Below, piece by piece: positions 27,131 to 36,301 of a DNA stretch of 64,000 nt. The notes under the pieces were generated by a model that saw only the letters and a list, made by a program, of their open reading frames with translations, was not told the DNA's origin and searched no databases. The stretch lies in contig NZ_OW969598.1 in NCBI RefSeq assembly GCF_943181435.1, forward strand, positions 744,001 through 808,000, in the 5' to 3' direction. The stretch is from Neisseria sp. Marseille-Q6792. GTDB taxonomy: Bacteria; Pseudomonadota; Gammaproteobacteria; Burkholderiales; Neisseriaceae. Position 1 is the first letter of the stretch. Each line of letters begins with the position of its first letter. The position numbers and the translations under genes were made by a program.

Positions 27131-27610
27131 ATGAAACGTATATTTTCCCTGACAGCCGCCGCCGTATTCGCCCTCTCAACCGCTTGGGCGCATTCTGTCG
27201 GTGAACCGCAAACCCAAAACGAAACCGCCATGACCACGCATACCCTCACCTCAAAATACAGTTTTGACGAAACCGTCAGCCGCCTTGAAACCGCCATAAA
27301 AAGCAAAGGGATGAACATTTTTGCCGTCATCGACCATCAGGAAGCCGCCCGCCGAAACGGCTTAACGATGCAGCCGGCAAAAGTCATTGTCTTCGGCACG
27401 CCCAAAGCCGGTACGCCGCTGATGGTCAAAGACCCCGCCTTCGCCCTGCAACTGCCCCTGCGCGTCCTCGTTACCGAAACAGACGGCAAAGTACGCGCCG
27501 TCTATACCGATACGCGCGCCCTGATTGCCGACAGCCGCATCGGTTTTGACGAAGTGGCAAACACTTTGGCAAACGCCGAAAAACTGATACAAAAAACCGT
27601 AGGCGAATAA
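27131..27610 (+). CDS. Secreted DUF302-domain protein
   Basis: The 159-residue protein has a cleavable signal peptide (MKRIFSLTAAAVFALSTAWA) and a DUF302 domain. It shows SFDETVSRLETAIKSKGMNIFAVIDH, VIVFGTPKAGTPLM and a conserved LPLRVLV strand. DUF302 proteins have no settled function. The gene lies 59 bases after the rhodanese gene with a DUS hairpin between. Confidence 0.85.
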   Translation: MKRIFSLTAAAVFALSTAWAHSVGEPQTQNETAMTTHTLTSKYSFDETVSRLETAIKSKGMNIFAVIDHQEAARRNGLTMQPAKVIVFGTPKAGTPLMVKDPAFALQLPLRVLVTETDGKVRAVYTDTRALIADSRIGFDEVANTLANAEKLIQKTVGE

Positions 27611-27658
27611 GCCCGTCGCCGACATATGGCGGATGGAAATCAAATGCACACGCCCCTC

Positions 27659-27752
27659 ATTCCCACGAAGTCGGGAATCCAATCGGTTGGGTTACCGTGA
27701 TTTTCAATCATTGCCAAAACGGACGATTCCGGATTCCCGCCTTCGCGGGGAT
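27659..27752. repeat. NIME-like block: two dRS3 repeats flanking a spacer
   Basis: ATTCCCACGAAGTCGGGAAT at 27659-27678 is a perfect dRS3 (ATTCCC-N8-GGGAAT). A second copy with one altered arm (ATTCCC-N8-GGGGAT) is at 27733-27752. The 54 bases between them resemble an RS unit, giving the neisserial intergenic mosaic element layout. dRS3 is known as a target of the filamentous MDA-type phage. It fills the gap between the DUF302 gene and radA. Confidence 0.8.
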
Positions 27753-27848
27753 GACGGGCGTGTGTGTTTTTGCCATATCACAGGCAACTTTGCCGCAAAT
27801 CTTATCTGTCGCCGGTATGCCTTCTTGTTTCAATCCGCCACAAACCAA

Positions 27849-27874
27849 ATGCCGTCTGAACCTTCAGACGGCAT
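27849..27874. terminator. Inverted DUS pair after radA
   Basis: A perfect 12-mer inverted pair with a two-base loop lies just downstream of the leftward radA stop, between convergent transcripts. Confidence 0.85.
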
Positions 27875-27880
27875 TTCCGT

Positions 27881-29260
27881 TTATTCCCTGCTGTCGCGGC
27901 AAATATCGATGGCTTCCTGCAAACTCGAAACGCCGTAGATTTTCAGGTTCGGAAACTCTTTGGCGTTGCGCGGCATATTGGCTTTGGGGACGATGGCGCG
28001 TTTGAAGCCGAGCTTTTCCGCCTCTTTGAGCCGCTCTTGTCCGCGCGCGACGGGGCGGACTTCTCCGCTTAGTCCGATTTCGCCGAAAACCACGGTTTTT
28101 TCAGGCATAGGGCGGTTGCGGAAGCTGGAAAGCATCGCGAGGATGACTGCCAAATCCGCCGCCGGTTCGCCGATTTTCACGCCGCCGACGGCGTTTAAAA
28201 ACACATCCTGATCAAAACAGGCGATACCGCCGTGGCGGTTTAACACGGCAAGCAGCATCGCAAGGCGGTTTTGTTCCAGTCCGACGGTGAGGCGTTTGGG
28301 CGTAAAGCCGTGTGCGTCATCGACCAATGCCTGAATTTCAACCAAAAGCGGTCGGCTGCCTTCCTGTGTAACCAAAACGCACGAGCCGGGCGTATCGTCA
28401 CGGTAGCTGGCAAGGAAGATGGCGGACGGGTTGGACACGCCTTTCAAACCGTTTTCGGTCATCGCGAACACGCCCAATTCGTTTGCCGCGCCGAAACGGT
28501 TTTTGATGGCGCGTATCATGCGGTAGTTGGAATGCTGGTCGCCCTCGAAATACAGCACGGTATCGACCATATGCTCCAACACGCGCGGGCCGGCAATCGC
28601 GCCGTCTTTGGTCACGTGTCCGACCAGAATCATAGCGATGCCCATTTGTTTCGCCATACGCGTCAGTTGGGCGGCACATTCGCGCACCTGCGACACGGAG
28701 CCGGGGGCGGACGTGATTTGGTCGGAATACATGGTTTGGATAGAGTCGATGACGACAACTTCGGGCTGGTGTTGTTTCAAGGCCGTCTGAATCGCCTCCA
28801 TACGGATTTCGGCAAGCAGGTTCACACCTTCGGTGGGCAGTTCCAAACGTTGCGCGCGCAGGGCGACCTGCTGGGCGGATTCCTCGCCGGAAACGTACAG
28901 CACTTTGCGGCTTTGCGCCATTTTGGCGATGGTTTGCAACAGCAGCGTGGATTTGCCGATGCCGGGGTCGCCGCCGAGCAGGATGACCGCACCATCGACC
29001 AAACCGCCGCCCAATACGCGGTCGAGTTCGCCCATACCGGTCGGATTGCGCGGCACTTCGGTGGCGGTAACGGCGGAGAGGGATTGAACGGTCGAAGTGT
29101 CTGCCGCCCAAGATTGGAATCGGGCGTTTTTAGGCTCGGGCGCGGCTAAGCTTTCCTGAAGTGTGTTCCACTCGCCGCAATGCGGGCATTTGCCTTGCCA
29201 TTTCGGGGAGGTGCCGCCGCATTCGGTGCATTGGTAAAGGGTTTTAAGCGTTTTTGCCAT
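27881..29260 (-). CDS. radA: DNA repair protein RadA (Sms)
   Basis: RadA is a RecA-like ATPase that promotes branch migration in recombination. The 459-residue protein has the N-terminal zinc finger CTECGGTSPKWQGKCPHCGEW, Walker A GGDPGIGKST and the RadA-specific KNRFG motif. A C-terminal Lon-protease-like domain is also present. The start at 29260 (MAKTLKTLYQC) matches the family. In naturally competent bacteria RadA also acts in transformation. An AG-type DUS lies within the coding region near 28783. Confidence 0.97.
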   Translation of the reverse strand: MAKTLKTLYQCTECGGTSPKWQGKCPHCGEWNTLQESLAAPEPKNARFQSWAADTSTVQSLSAVTATEVPRNPTGMGELDRVLGGGLVDGAVILLGGDPGIGKSTLLLQTIAKMAQSRKVLYVSGEESAQQVALRAQRLELPTEGVNLLAEIRMEAIQTALKQHQPEVVVIDSIQTMYSDQITSAPGSVSQVRECAAQLTRMAKQMGIAMILVGHVTKDGAIAGPRVLEHMVDTVLYFEGDQHSNYRMIRAIKNRFGAANELGVFAMTENGLKGVSNPSAIFLASYRDDTPGSCVLVTQEGSRPLLVEIQALVDDAHGFTPKRLTVGLEQNRLAMLLAVLNRHGGIACFDQDVFLNAVGGVKIGEPAADLAVILAMLSSFRNRPMPEKTVVFGEIGLSGEVRPVARGQERLKEAEKLGFKRAIVPKANMPRNAKEFPNLKIYGVSSLQEAIDICRDSRE

Positions 29261-29287
29261 CGGTTTTCCCTGCATCTGAAAACAAAA

Positions 29288-29427
29288 ATGCCGTCTGAAA
29301 ATAGGGACGGTTGGGATTGCGCCAATACGGCAACGCCGCCGCCGTCATGTACTATCCATACACGGCGGATATTGCCGCATTGCCTTATTTTTACCCTAAC
29401 CGGCCATCTCTCGGCTTCAGACGGCAT
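29288..29427. other. radA-hemE gap with two distant DUS copies
   Basis: About 190 bases between the leftward hemE stop and radA start hold DUS copies at 29288-29299 and 29416-29427 in inverse orientation, 116 bases apart. The space between shows no gene. The second copy lies just after hemE and may belong to its 3' end. Confidence 0.5.
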
Positions 29428-29448
29428 ATCGGGCAGTTTCCTGCCGGC

Positions 29449-30513
29449 TTACCCGCCGTGATACTGCCGCGACAGCTCGTGTACGGTGTCGACTAAGATT
29501 TTGGCGTGTTCGGGGTCGGCGTGTTGGTTGATGCCGTGTCCGAGGTTGAAGACATGGCCGCTGCCTTGTCCATAGTCGGCCAGGATACGTGCGACTTCGG
29601 TGCGGATGGATTCCGGCGTACCGAAGAGGGCGAACGGGTCGAAGTTGCCTTGCAGGGCGACTTGGTTGCCGACGCGGCGGCGTGCTTCTCCTATGTTGCA
29701 CGTCCAGTCCAAGCCCAATGCGTCTGCACCGATTTCTGCCATGCTTTCCAGCCACAGCCCGCCGCCTTTGGCAAATACGATGACGGGAACGCGTCTGCCT
29801 TCGCTTTCGCGTTTCAATCCGGCAACGATTTGGCGGATGTATTTGAGGCTGAATTCTTTAAACGCCGCGTCGCTCAAGACGCCGCCCCAAGTGTCGAAAA
29901 TCTGCACCGCCTGCGCGCCCGCGTCGATTTGGGCGTTGAGATAGGCGGTAACGGCTTGAGCATTGGTATCGAGGATTTTGTGCAGCAAATCGGGGCGCGA
30001 GTACATCATGGTTTTGATGGTGCGGAATTCTTTGCTGCTGCCACCTTCAACCATGTAGCAGGCAAGTGTGAACGGGCTGCCGGAGAAGCCGATAAGCGGT
30101 ACGCGGCCGTCCAATGCTTTGCGGATGGAAGTAACTGCATCAAAGACGTATTGCAGTTTTTCCATGTCGGGAACGTGCAGCTTGGCAATGTCGGCTTCAT
30201 GTTGTAAGGCGCGTTCGAATTTCGGGCCTTCGCCTTCGGCAAAGTACAGTCCCAAGCCCATTGCATCAGGAACGGTCAGGATGTCGGAGAACAGAATCGC
30301 CGCGTCCAAATCGAAGCGTTCCAAAGGTTGGATGGTAACTTCGGTCGCCAATTCGGTGTTTTTGCACAAATCGAGGAAGCTGCCCGCTTTCGCGCGTGTG
30401 GCTTTGTATTCGGGCAGATAACGCCCCGCCTGGCGCATCATCCAAATCGGCGTGTATTCGACGGGCTGTTTGAGCAGGGCGCGGAGGAAGGTATCGTTTT
30501 TTAAAAGAGTCAT
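29449..30513 (-). CDS. hemE: Uroporphyrinogen decarboxylase
   Basis: HemE removes four carboxyl groups from uroporphyrinogen III to give coproporphyrinogen III. The 354-residue protein has the N-terminal signature [15 protein letters not shown] and the second signature [17 protein letters not shown]. The catalytic aspartate lies in [13 protein letters not shown]. The start at 30513 gives the family N-terminus [10 protein letters not shown]; the frame to 30570 begins inside a DUS. It is transcribed leftwards after hemY, separated by a DUS hairpin. Confidence 0.97.
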   Translation of the reverse strand: MTLLKNDTFLRALLKQPVEYTPIWMMRQAGRYLPEYKATRAKAGSFLDLCKNTELATEVTIQPLERFDLDAAILFSDILTVPDAMGLGLYFAEGEGPKFERALQHEADIAKLHVPDMEKLQYVFDAVTSIRKALDGRVPLIGFSGSPFTLACYMVEGGSSKEFRTIKTMMYSRPDLLHKILDTNAQAVTAYLNAQIDAGAQAVQIFDTWGGVLSDAAFKEFSLKYIRQIVAGLKRESEGRRVPVIVFAKGGGLWLESMAEIGADALGLDWTCNIGEARRRVGNQVALQGNFDPFALFGTPESIRTEVARILADYGQGSGHVFNLGHGINQHADPEHAKILVDTVHELSRQYHGG

Positions 30514-30553
30514 GCGGGGCTTTCTGTCAGTCTGTTTGTCAAGTGAAATGGTT

Positions 30554-30584
30554 TTCAGACGGCATTTCAACGATGCCGTCTGAA
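30554..30584. terminator. Inverted DUS pair between hemY and hemE
   Basis: TTCAGACGGCAT and ATGCCGTCTGAA, seven bases apart, form a stem just after the leftward hemY stop, suggesting hemE has its own promoter. Confidence 0.75.
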
Positions 30585-30597
30585 GGTTTCAATGGGT

Positions 30598-31806
30598 TTA
30601 GGCGGAAGGGCGGTTTTCCTCTGCAACACTTGCCAAAACCAAGTTGCGCTGCGCCTCCGCCTTCTGCGTTTCTCCGGTTTCGTCAAAGACTTTCGCCAAC
30701 ACCAGACGCGCCGGAATACTCGGCTTCAGTGCAATGCTCGCTTCAAGGTAGCCTTTTGCCTTGCCCCAAAGTTTGCGGCCGTAGGCAAGCTGTCCGAGAT
30801 ACATCAGCAGCAGGGCATTGTCGGGCTGATCCCGAAGCCAAGCATCGGCCAAATCAATGGCCTTCTGCTGATCGCGTTCGCCCAAAAAGCGCACGCTCTC
30901 GACAAATGCTTCCAAAAGTTCGGGGCGGCGGCTTTGCGGATAATGCTGTTTGACCCATCTGACCGCTTCGGCATACAGTCCCAAACGTTCGTACTTTTCC
31001 GCAACCGATACGCTCAATTCCCCGTTTTTAAGGCTGTCGGGAATCCGCTTCAAACAAGCCTTCAGAGAAACAGCATCGTCTGCATCCGCCAGCAGCCGTC
31101 GGTAGGCCCAATTTTGATACTGTTCCGTTTCGGATTCACCCAATGCGCCAGCTTTGGAAAGTTTTTCGGTTTTTGCCAACACCTCAAGCGCGTCTCCCCG
31201 CTCGAAGGCATAGCGCAATTGCAGGCGCACAAGCCGTGTCAGTCCGGCATTCATTTTGGCTGCCGCGTGCAGATTGGCTTCCACCGTTTCGTAATCCCGG
31301 CGGTTCAGTGCCGATTCCGCCAGCAGGAGGTAGCGTGAAAGCTGCTGTTTTTCAGGCAGTTTGGCGATTTCTGCAAGGTAGCGGTCGCGCAGCTCGATGT
31401 TTTCCATCTGCCCTGCGGCGTGCGCGCCCAGCATCAATGCCAAAGTCCGGTTGTCTCCGGCCTCTTTGTTGCACAACACGCGCGAGGCTTCGAGTTCCGC
31501 CTTTTCAAAACGCCCTTCAAAATACGCCAAACCCGCTTTGTTCAAGTAAAGCGCGGCCTTGCGTCCTTTTCGTGCCAAACTGAAACGCTGCATCTTTTCG
31601 GGAATATTCAAAATGCCGATGACGAATTTAAACAGGAAATACCACACCACGACGGCAATCAGCAGCCCCAGTACAAAGGCGTGCAGGTTGATTCTGAGCA
31701 TGGTCTGTCCGAGTACGATATACACGTCGCCGGTGTAAATGCCCGAAGCCAGTGCCAGTCCGACGGCGGCGGCAAACAGGACGACAATCCAGACTACCGT
31801 TTTCAT
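30598..31806 (-). CDS. hemY: HemY, haem-biosynthesis-associated TPR membrane protein
   Basis: The 402-residue protein has two N-terminal membrane helices (VVWIVVLFAAAVGLALA and LHAFVLGLLIAVVVWYFLF). A long periplasmic or cytosolic set of TPR-like helices follows, as in proteobacterial HemY. Its role in haem synthesis is not settled; it is conserved beside hemX and hemD. The ATG overlaps the hemX stop (ATGA), and AGAGGAG precedes it. It should not be confused with the protoporphyrinogen oxidase also called HemY in Gram-positives. Confidence 0.9.
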   Translation of the reverse strand: MKTVVWIVVLFAAAVGLALASGIYTGDVYIVLGQTMLRINLHAFVLGLLIAVVVWYFLFKFVIGILNIPEKMQRFSLARKGRKAALYLNKAGLAYFEGRFEKAELEASRVLCNKEAGDNRTLALMLGAHAAGQMENIELRDRYLAEIAKLPEKQQLSRYLLLAESALNRRDYETVEANLHAAAKMNAGLTRLVRLQLRYAFERGDALEVLAKTEKLSKAGALGESETEQYQNWAYRRLLADADDAVSLKACLKRIPDSLKNGELSVSVAEKYERLGLYAEAVRWVKQHYPQSRRPELLEAFVESVRFLGERDQQKAIDLADAWLRDQPDNALLLMYLGQLAYGRKLWGKAKGYLEASIALKPSIPARLVLAKVFDETGETQKAEAQRNLVLASVAEENRPSA

Positions 31807-33164
31807 GCGCGTTCTCCTCTAGCAGACGGCGAACGCCCCGCCTTTTCCGGTACGGGCTGTTTTTTTGCAGGCTGTTCCGGTTTGCGTTCCGACGGGAGGG
31901 ACGGTGCTTCTATGGTCTTCACATCCGATGCGGCAGCCGGTTCGGAAGCTGTTTTTTCGTTTGCCGGTTCGGAAGCCGCCTGTTCCGCTTCTTGATTTTC
32001 CGCCACCGTCATGCGCGTACCGTCGCGATAGGCGCGGACGGCATTTAAACTGGCCTTCAAGCCGTCATCCGCCGTCATGCGCACATCCAACGCCTTCAAT
32101 TCCGCCAATTCCTTCAACCACGACTGCGTGGCGGGGGATTTGGCATCAAAATACTGTCTGACGGCGGTTTCAGCATTGTTCAAATCGCTTTGATAGACTT
32201 CGCTGTTGCGTTGCATTAATGCAGTCCGCGCATCCAAAAGGCGGAGGCGCAGATTTTCGCGTACAAAATATGCCTGTTCGGGAGAAATCAGCATGGCATC
32301 GTTGTTTTCCAAACGGCGGATTTCGACCAGCCCTTTCAATGTGCCGAGGGATTTTTCCCATACGTTCTGCCACCATGAAGCGGAAACGGCTTCGTTCTTC
32401 ACCTGTACGCCCGGTTTCAATACGCCGTCCAAAATCAACGGCAGTCCGGATACGGCGGTTTCCAACCGGTCGATGCGCAGTGCCGTGCCGGAAATATCGA
32501 CATAAGGACGGTTTTTCAGTTCCGCCAAGTCGCTGCTGATTGCCTGCTTGAGCGGCAGAAGCTCCGCCTGATCGAAACGGGACAATCGGTTGTCGATATG
32601 CTCCAACACGCCTACGGCAGCCTGTATGTTGCCCGTCAAAACCAACTGTTGCACGGCCAGATTGAGTATGGTCTCGGTTTCGTCCACCAGCCAATCGGCG
32701 CGTCCTTTGGTCAACTCGCGATAGGATTTTTGCATTTCTATGATTTGTTCGCCGTTTGCTTTGACGTTTCCGTCCAAACGGTCGAGCTCTGATTGTATGG
32801 CGGCTTGCCGGTTGAGGTTGTCTTTCAACAGGCTGGCGTTCTCCGATTCGCCCAAAGCGGCTTTGTCAATTTTTTGATTGAATGCCAATTCTTGGTTTTT
32901 CAGGACATTCTGCCCTTGTACGAACAGAAATCCGCCCGCACCCAAACCCAAGGCCGCCAATACTAAAGCGCAGATTGCCAAGGCGTTGCTGCCGGTCTGT
33001 TTGACGACGAAGGGGCGGGTATCCTGTGCGTAACCCATGCCCGCATTGCCGGTTTGCGCTTCAGATTCGGACTTTTTGTTCGGTAAAGAGGTTTCAGACG
33101 GCATTTCTTTTTGCGCCGCTGTCCCGCTGACGGGTTCGGATGATTTGTTTTCAGGTTCGCTCAC
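31803..33164 (-). CDS. hemX: HemX-like inner-membrane protein
   Basis: The 453-residue protein has a disordered N-terminal tail (Glu, Ser, Lys-rich, about 60 residues) and one membrane helix (ALAICALVLAALGLGAGGFLFV). A coiled coil and the conserved HemX domain follow (VDETETILNLAVQQLVLTG). The C-terminal tail is Ala-, Pro- and Glu-rich. Often annotated as uroporphyrinogen-III methyltransferase, but it lacks that enzyme's SAM domain; role uncertain. It starts at GTG with AAGGAG upstream. A DUS is translated in the tail near 33096. Confidence 0.88.
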   Translation of the reverse strand: MSEPENKSSEPVSGTAAQKEMPSETSLPNKKSESEAQTGNAGMGYAQDTRPFVVKQTGSNALAICALVLAALGLGAGGFLFVQGQNVLKNQELAFNQKIDKAALGESENASLLKDNLNRQAAIQSELDRLDGNVKANGEQIIEMQKSYRELTKGRADWLVDETETILNLAVQQLVLTGNIQAAVGVLEHIDNRLSRFDQAELLPLKQAISSDLAELKNRPYVDISGTALRIDRLETAVSGLPLILDGVLKPGVQVKNEAVSASWWQNVWEKSLGTLKGLVEIRRLENNDAMLISPEQAYFVRENLRLRLLDARTALMQRNSEVYQSDLNNAETAVRQYFDAKSPATQSWLKELAELKALDVRMTADDGLKASLNAVRAYRDGTRMTVAENQEAEQAASEPANEKTASEPAAASDVKTIEAPSLPSERKPEQPAKKQPVPEKAGRSPSARGERA

Positions 33165-33230
33165 CGTTTTGCTCCTTATCGATTAAGCTTTTTGGGAAAG
33201 GCCGGACCGTCGGCAACGGATCCAAACCTT

Positions 33231-33953
33231 TCAAACAGGAAAATGGGAAAGTGCGTATTCCAGCGATGGGACGGTTTCCACCGACCGCACTCCTTCGCGC
33301 TTCAAGGCCTCCGCGATACGCGGATGATGGGTGAAGTATAACAAGGATTTGAAGAATCGGGAAAATTGCGGAGGAACCTGTACAAACAGCGACTGCACGA
33401 GTTCTGTGGACGTAATATAGGCGGCAGTAATATTTTCAGCTTGGAAATTTTTAAAGTTCAAAGGGTTATGCCGTCTGAAATACACTTCGGCCAATTCGGT
33501 TTGCAAACCCTTTTCCCGAAGCCTCCTCATAAGGAAATCTCGCCCCCCGTGTCCGCGCACGAACAAGACGCGCCCTCCTTCGCGCAGACCATCCCAAACC
33601 GGCAGGCGCAAAACGGCCTCACTGTCGTTTCCGTCATGAGGCGCAATGACCGTTCTGCCCAAATAGCGTTCCAATGCGCGGCGGCTACCCTGCCCTACAG
33701 CAATGTGTATCTTTATGCCGTCTGAAAGGTTAAGGTACGGGACGGCGGTTTCGATTGCGGTCGGACTGACCCAAAATACCGCATCGGCGCGGGCATATTG
33801 TTCGGACAAAAGTTCCAGTCCGGCAGCATCTGCTTCGATTTCGACCGGACTCAATACTTCCGCGCGCCAACCGGCATTCAGGCAGGTTTCGACATCTTCT
33901 GCGGCCCTGGCGGACGGACGGACAATCAGCATAATGGGTTTCGCTGTTTCCAT
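33231..33953 (-). CDS. hemD: Uroporphyrinogen-III synthase
   Basis: HemD cyclises hydroxymethylbilane into uroporphyrinogen III. The 240-residue protein shows the low-conservation HemD pattern: IMLIVRPSARAAEDV at the start, VFWVSPTAIETAVPYL, and near the end YITSTELVQSLF with FTHHPRIAEALKREG. It is the first haem gene of the hemD-hemX-hemY run. Two DUS copies lie inside the coding sequence, near 33469 and 33717. hemC is not in the window. Confidence 0.88.
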   Translation of the reverse strand: METAKPIMLIVRPSARAAEDVETCLNAGWRAEVLSPVEIEADAAGLELLSEQYARADAVFWVSPTAIETAVPYLNLSDGIKIHIAVGQGSRRALERYLGRTVIAPHDGNDSEAVLRLPVWDGLREGGRVLFVRGHGGRDFLMRRLREKGLQTELAEVYFRRHNPLNFKNFQAENITAAYITSTELVQSLFVQVPPQFSRFFKSLLYFTHHPRIAEALKREGVRSVETVPSLEYALSHFPV

Positions 33954-33970
33954 CGCCTTATCCGCCCCGA

Positions 33971-34393
33971 TTACCAGGAAAAATCAGCATCGTTGAAATT
34001 CGCCTGCGCGGTTTTCGGCGTACAGCCGACCCGTGCGACTTCCTTGCCCCTACGCTCCACAACGACACCGCTGCTTTCCGTATGAGTCACGGAATCGAAG
34101 TCTGTCCATACAGTGTACATAAATTCGCCGTTTTGGAATTTCATCGTTGCCCAACGACCGCTGCCCGTCCCTTCCCATTTGTCGGAACGGTGCAACAGGT
34201 CGGATTTTCCGTTACGGATAACGATTTCTTTTTTACCCATGCTGCCGAATGAATATTCGTAAAGGTTCGGGTTGATTTTTTCAACCTCGATATATTTATT
34301 GTTGTCCGTCTTACAGGAAAATACCGAACCTGCTTGTGCAATACCTGCCGTGCCAATCATTCCTGAAAAAATCAAAATCAAGGTTCTTTTCAT
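33971..34393 (-). CDS. Small secreted protein of unknown function
   Basis: A 140-residue protein with a signal peptide (MKRTLILIFSGMIGTAGIAQA). The mature part has two cysteines (FSCKTDN and VGCTPKT) that may form a disulfide. I recognise no family. The start at 34393 is preferred to an in-frame GTG three codons earlier. It ends 17 bases before hemD and is on the same strand, so it may share a transcript. Confidence 0.75.
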   Translation of the reverse strand: MKRTLILIFSGMIGTAGIAQAGSVFSCKTDNNKYIEVEKINPNLYEYSFGSMGKKEIVIRNGKSDLLHRSDKWEGTGSGRWATMKFQNGEFMYTVWTDFDSVTHTESSGVVVERRGKEVARVGCTPKTAQANFNDADFSW

Positions 34394-34517
34394 TGGAATC
34401 ACCCGATGTTTTATAAGGATTTAATCCTTCACAAACCAAACCGTACATACCTTATTCTTGCCCGAGGTGTTGAAACCGCTTCCCTTCGGCTTGAAATCAT
34501 TATTCCACTTTAAGGGA

Positions 34518-34548
34518 ATGCCGTCTGAAAACGCTTTTCAGACGGCAT
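34518..34548. terminator. Inverted DUS pair after DUF2322 gene
   Basis: A perfect 12-mer inverted pair with GGGAATGCC/GGCATTC extension sits 15 bases after the leftward DUF2322 stop. Confidence 0.8.
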
Positions 34549-34563
34549 TCTCTTTATTCCGCA

Positions 34564-34881
34564 TCAGGCGGAGACAGGTTTCAGCAACCAGGTTTCACCG
34601 CTTTGCACGACATTTTCCAGCAAATCGATATTGGGATGCTTACCGGTGTGGGCGCGCGCGTCGGCAACGTGTTCGGCAAACCATATCAAACCTTGCTCTG
34701 CCGCTTCTTTATCCAACCTGCCGTTAAAGCGCTCTGCCAAAGCGTTGTACAACTTGAGCGAACCGAGCTTGCCCTGTACGGCAGGAATATGGTGAACCGT
34801 TTTGCCGTCGGCATCCTGAACGTCCAAACCGGTCAAATGATCGATGGGCGGAAATGTGGCGAGATAGTCTTGAAAATTCAT
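34564..34881 (-). CDS. DUF2322-family protein
   Basis: A 105-residue cytosolic protein matching DUF2322 as I recall it: DHLTGLDVQDADGKTVHHIPAVQGKLGSLKLY and AEQGLIWFAEHVADARAHTGKHPNIDLL. Function unknown. It lies 22 bases downstream of upp on the same strand and is probably cotranscribed with it. Confidence 0.8.
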   Translation of the reverse strand: MNFQDYLATFPPIDHLTGLDVQDADGKTVHHIPAVQGKLGSLKLYNALAERFNGRLDKEAAEQGLIWFAEHVADARAHTGKHPNIDLLENVVQSGETWLLKPVSA

Positions 34882-34903
34882 ATCAACTCCGAAAATCAGT
34901 CAG

Positions 34904-35530
34904 TTAGCGCGTACCGAAAATCTTGTCGCCCGCATCACCCAGACCGGGAATAATATAGCCGTTTTCGTTCAAATGGCTGTCCAGCGCGGCGGTATAAATC
35001 GTAACATCGGGATGCGCGTCATTAACAGCCTTCACGCCCTCAGGGGCGGCAACCAAGACTAAGGCTTTGATGTTGCGGCAACCTTTTTCTTTCAACAGGT
35101 CAATGGTGGCCACCATCGAACCGCCTGTCGCCAGCATAGGATCGATAATCAAAGCCGGACGTTCGTCCATACTGTCCACAAATTTCTCAAAATAGGAAAT
35201 AGGCTTCAGCGTTTCCTCGTCGCGCTGCAGTCCGACCACGCTGATTTTGGCAGTCGGAATCAAGTCGAGTACGCCGTCAAGCATACCCAAACCTGCACGC
35301 AGGATGGGAACGACGGTCAAGGTTTTGCCCTTGATGCGGTCTCCTTCAATCTGACCGCACCATCCGTCGATAAGGTATTTTTCGATTTCAAAATCACGGC
35401 TTGCTTCGTAAGCCATCAGGCGTGCCAACTCTGTGGTAAGCGTTCGGAATTTGTAGGTGCTGCAATCTGCCTCCCTCATCAGGGTTAATTTGTGGCGGAC
35501 AAGCGGATGGTTGATAACGGTAACGTTCAT
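34904..35530 (-). CDS. upp: Uracil phosphoribosyltransferase
   Basis: Upp salvages uracil by joining it to PRPP to make UMP. The 208-residue protein has the PRPP-binding motif [16 protein letters not shown]. The uracil-binding C-terminal motif is [18 protein letters not shown]. Also present are [13 protein letters not shown] and [13 protein letters not shown]. First gene of a two-gene leftward unit. Confidence 0.97.
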   Translation of the reverse strand: MNVTVINHPLVRHKLTLMREADCSTYKFRTLTTELARLMAYEASRDFEIEKYLIDGWCGQIEGDRIKGKTLTVVPILRAGLGMLDGVLDLIPTAKISVVGLQRDEETLKPISYFEKFVDSMDERPALIIDPMLATGGSMVATIDLLKEKGCRNIKALVLVAAPEGVKAVNDAHPDVTIYTAALDSHLNENGYIIPGLGDAGDKIFGTR

Positions 35531-35595
35531 CGAGGTGTTCCAGTGTGATTTTGAGACGCGTCATTATACTTTTTTTTAATTTGCCGGAAAAGAAA

Positions 35596-35624
35596 ATGCC
35601 GTCTGAAACACGTTCAGACGGCAT
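35596..35624. terminator. Inverted DUS pair after grx gene
   Basis: A perfect 12-mer inverted pair lies 11 bases downstream of the leftward monothiol glutaredoxin stop. Confidence 0.82.
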
Positions 35625-35635
35625 GAGCGGCCGAA

Positions 35636-35947
35636 TCAGGCTTTGAGCAGATCCTGCAGCTCGCCTGCCTCATACATCTCCGCCAGAATGTCCGAACCGC
35701 CGACAAATTCGCCGTTCACATAAAGTTGGGGAATGGTCGGCCAGTCGCTGTATTCTTTAATACCTTGACGTACTTCGGGATTTTCCAATACGTTGACGGT
35801 TACATAGTCGGTACAGCCTGCCGCATTAAGGATTTGTACGGCACGTGAAGAAAAACCGCATTGCGGAAACTGCTTCGTACCTTTCATAAACAATACAACG
35901 CGGTGAGTCGTTACTACTTCTTTAATTTGGTCGTGGATGGAAGCCAT
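35636..35947 (-). CDS. grxD: Monothiol glutaredoxin (Grx4 type)
   Basis: The 103-residue CGFS-type glutaredoxin has the active site [12 protein letters not shown] and the glutathione-binding [19 protein letters not shown]. Monothiol glutaredoxins bind and transfer 2Fe-2S clusters with glutathione. No fused domain is present. Confidence 0.94.
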   Translation of the reverse strand: MASIHDQIKEVVTTHRVVLFMKGTKQFPQCGFSSRAVQILNAAGCTDYVTVNVLENPEVRQGIKEYSDWPTIPQLYVNGEFVGGSDILAEMYEAGELQDLLKA

Positions 35948-36301
35948 CGCTTATTCCTTTTGATAAAGTCGACAAAATTTGTCAGGTAGGGCGCATTATA
36001 CGCAAAAGCGGAAACTTCCCACAATATTTGCCGTATATCGCGCAGTATCAATGTTGTGAACGGAAATATTCCCACTCCTCGACAATCCTGCTGTCCGGCA
36101 AATGGCACAGGGCATATCCGCCGCCGCTTTCGTCTTTTTTGCTTCCCGTCTGCCGCCTTTGGCAATGCAGAATTTGGAAGCGGAATTTGCCATACCGACT
36201 GCCTCATGCCTGTCCGAAACGTGTTGGCAGGCAGCCGGCAGCAGCGCGGACATACATACAGATGAATTGCCCTCATGGTTTCCCTTATCGTCGGCACAGG
36301 G
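35948..36301. other. 354-base gap without a convincing gene
   Basis: Between grxD and the end of tatD several short frames exist on both strands, such as 36102-36344 rightward and a leftward one at 35996-36253. None has a ribosome site, family motif or neisserial codon pattern that persuades me. It should contain the grxD promoter. Confidence 0.4.

Noticed and set aside
28271..29149. Open frame of 292 codons opposite radA
   Set aside because: Antisense shadow of a GC-rich gene; His-, Gln- and Gly-rich translation without motifs.
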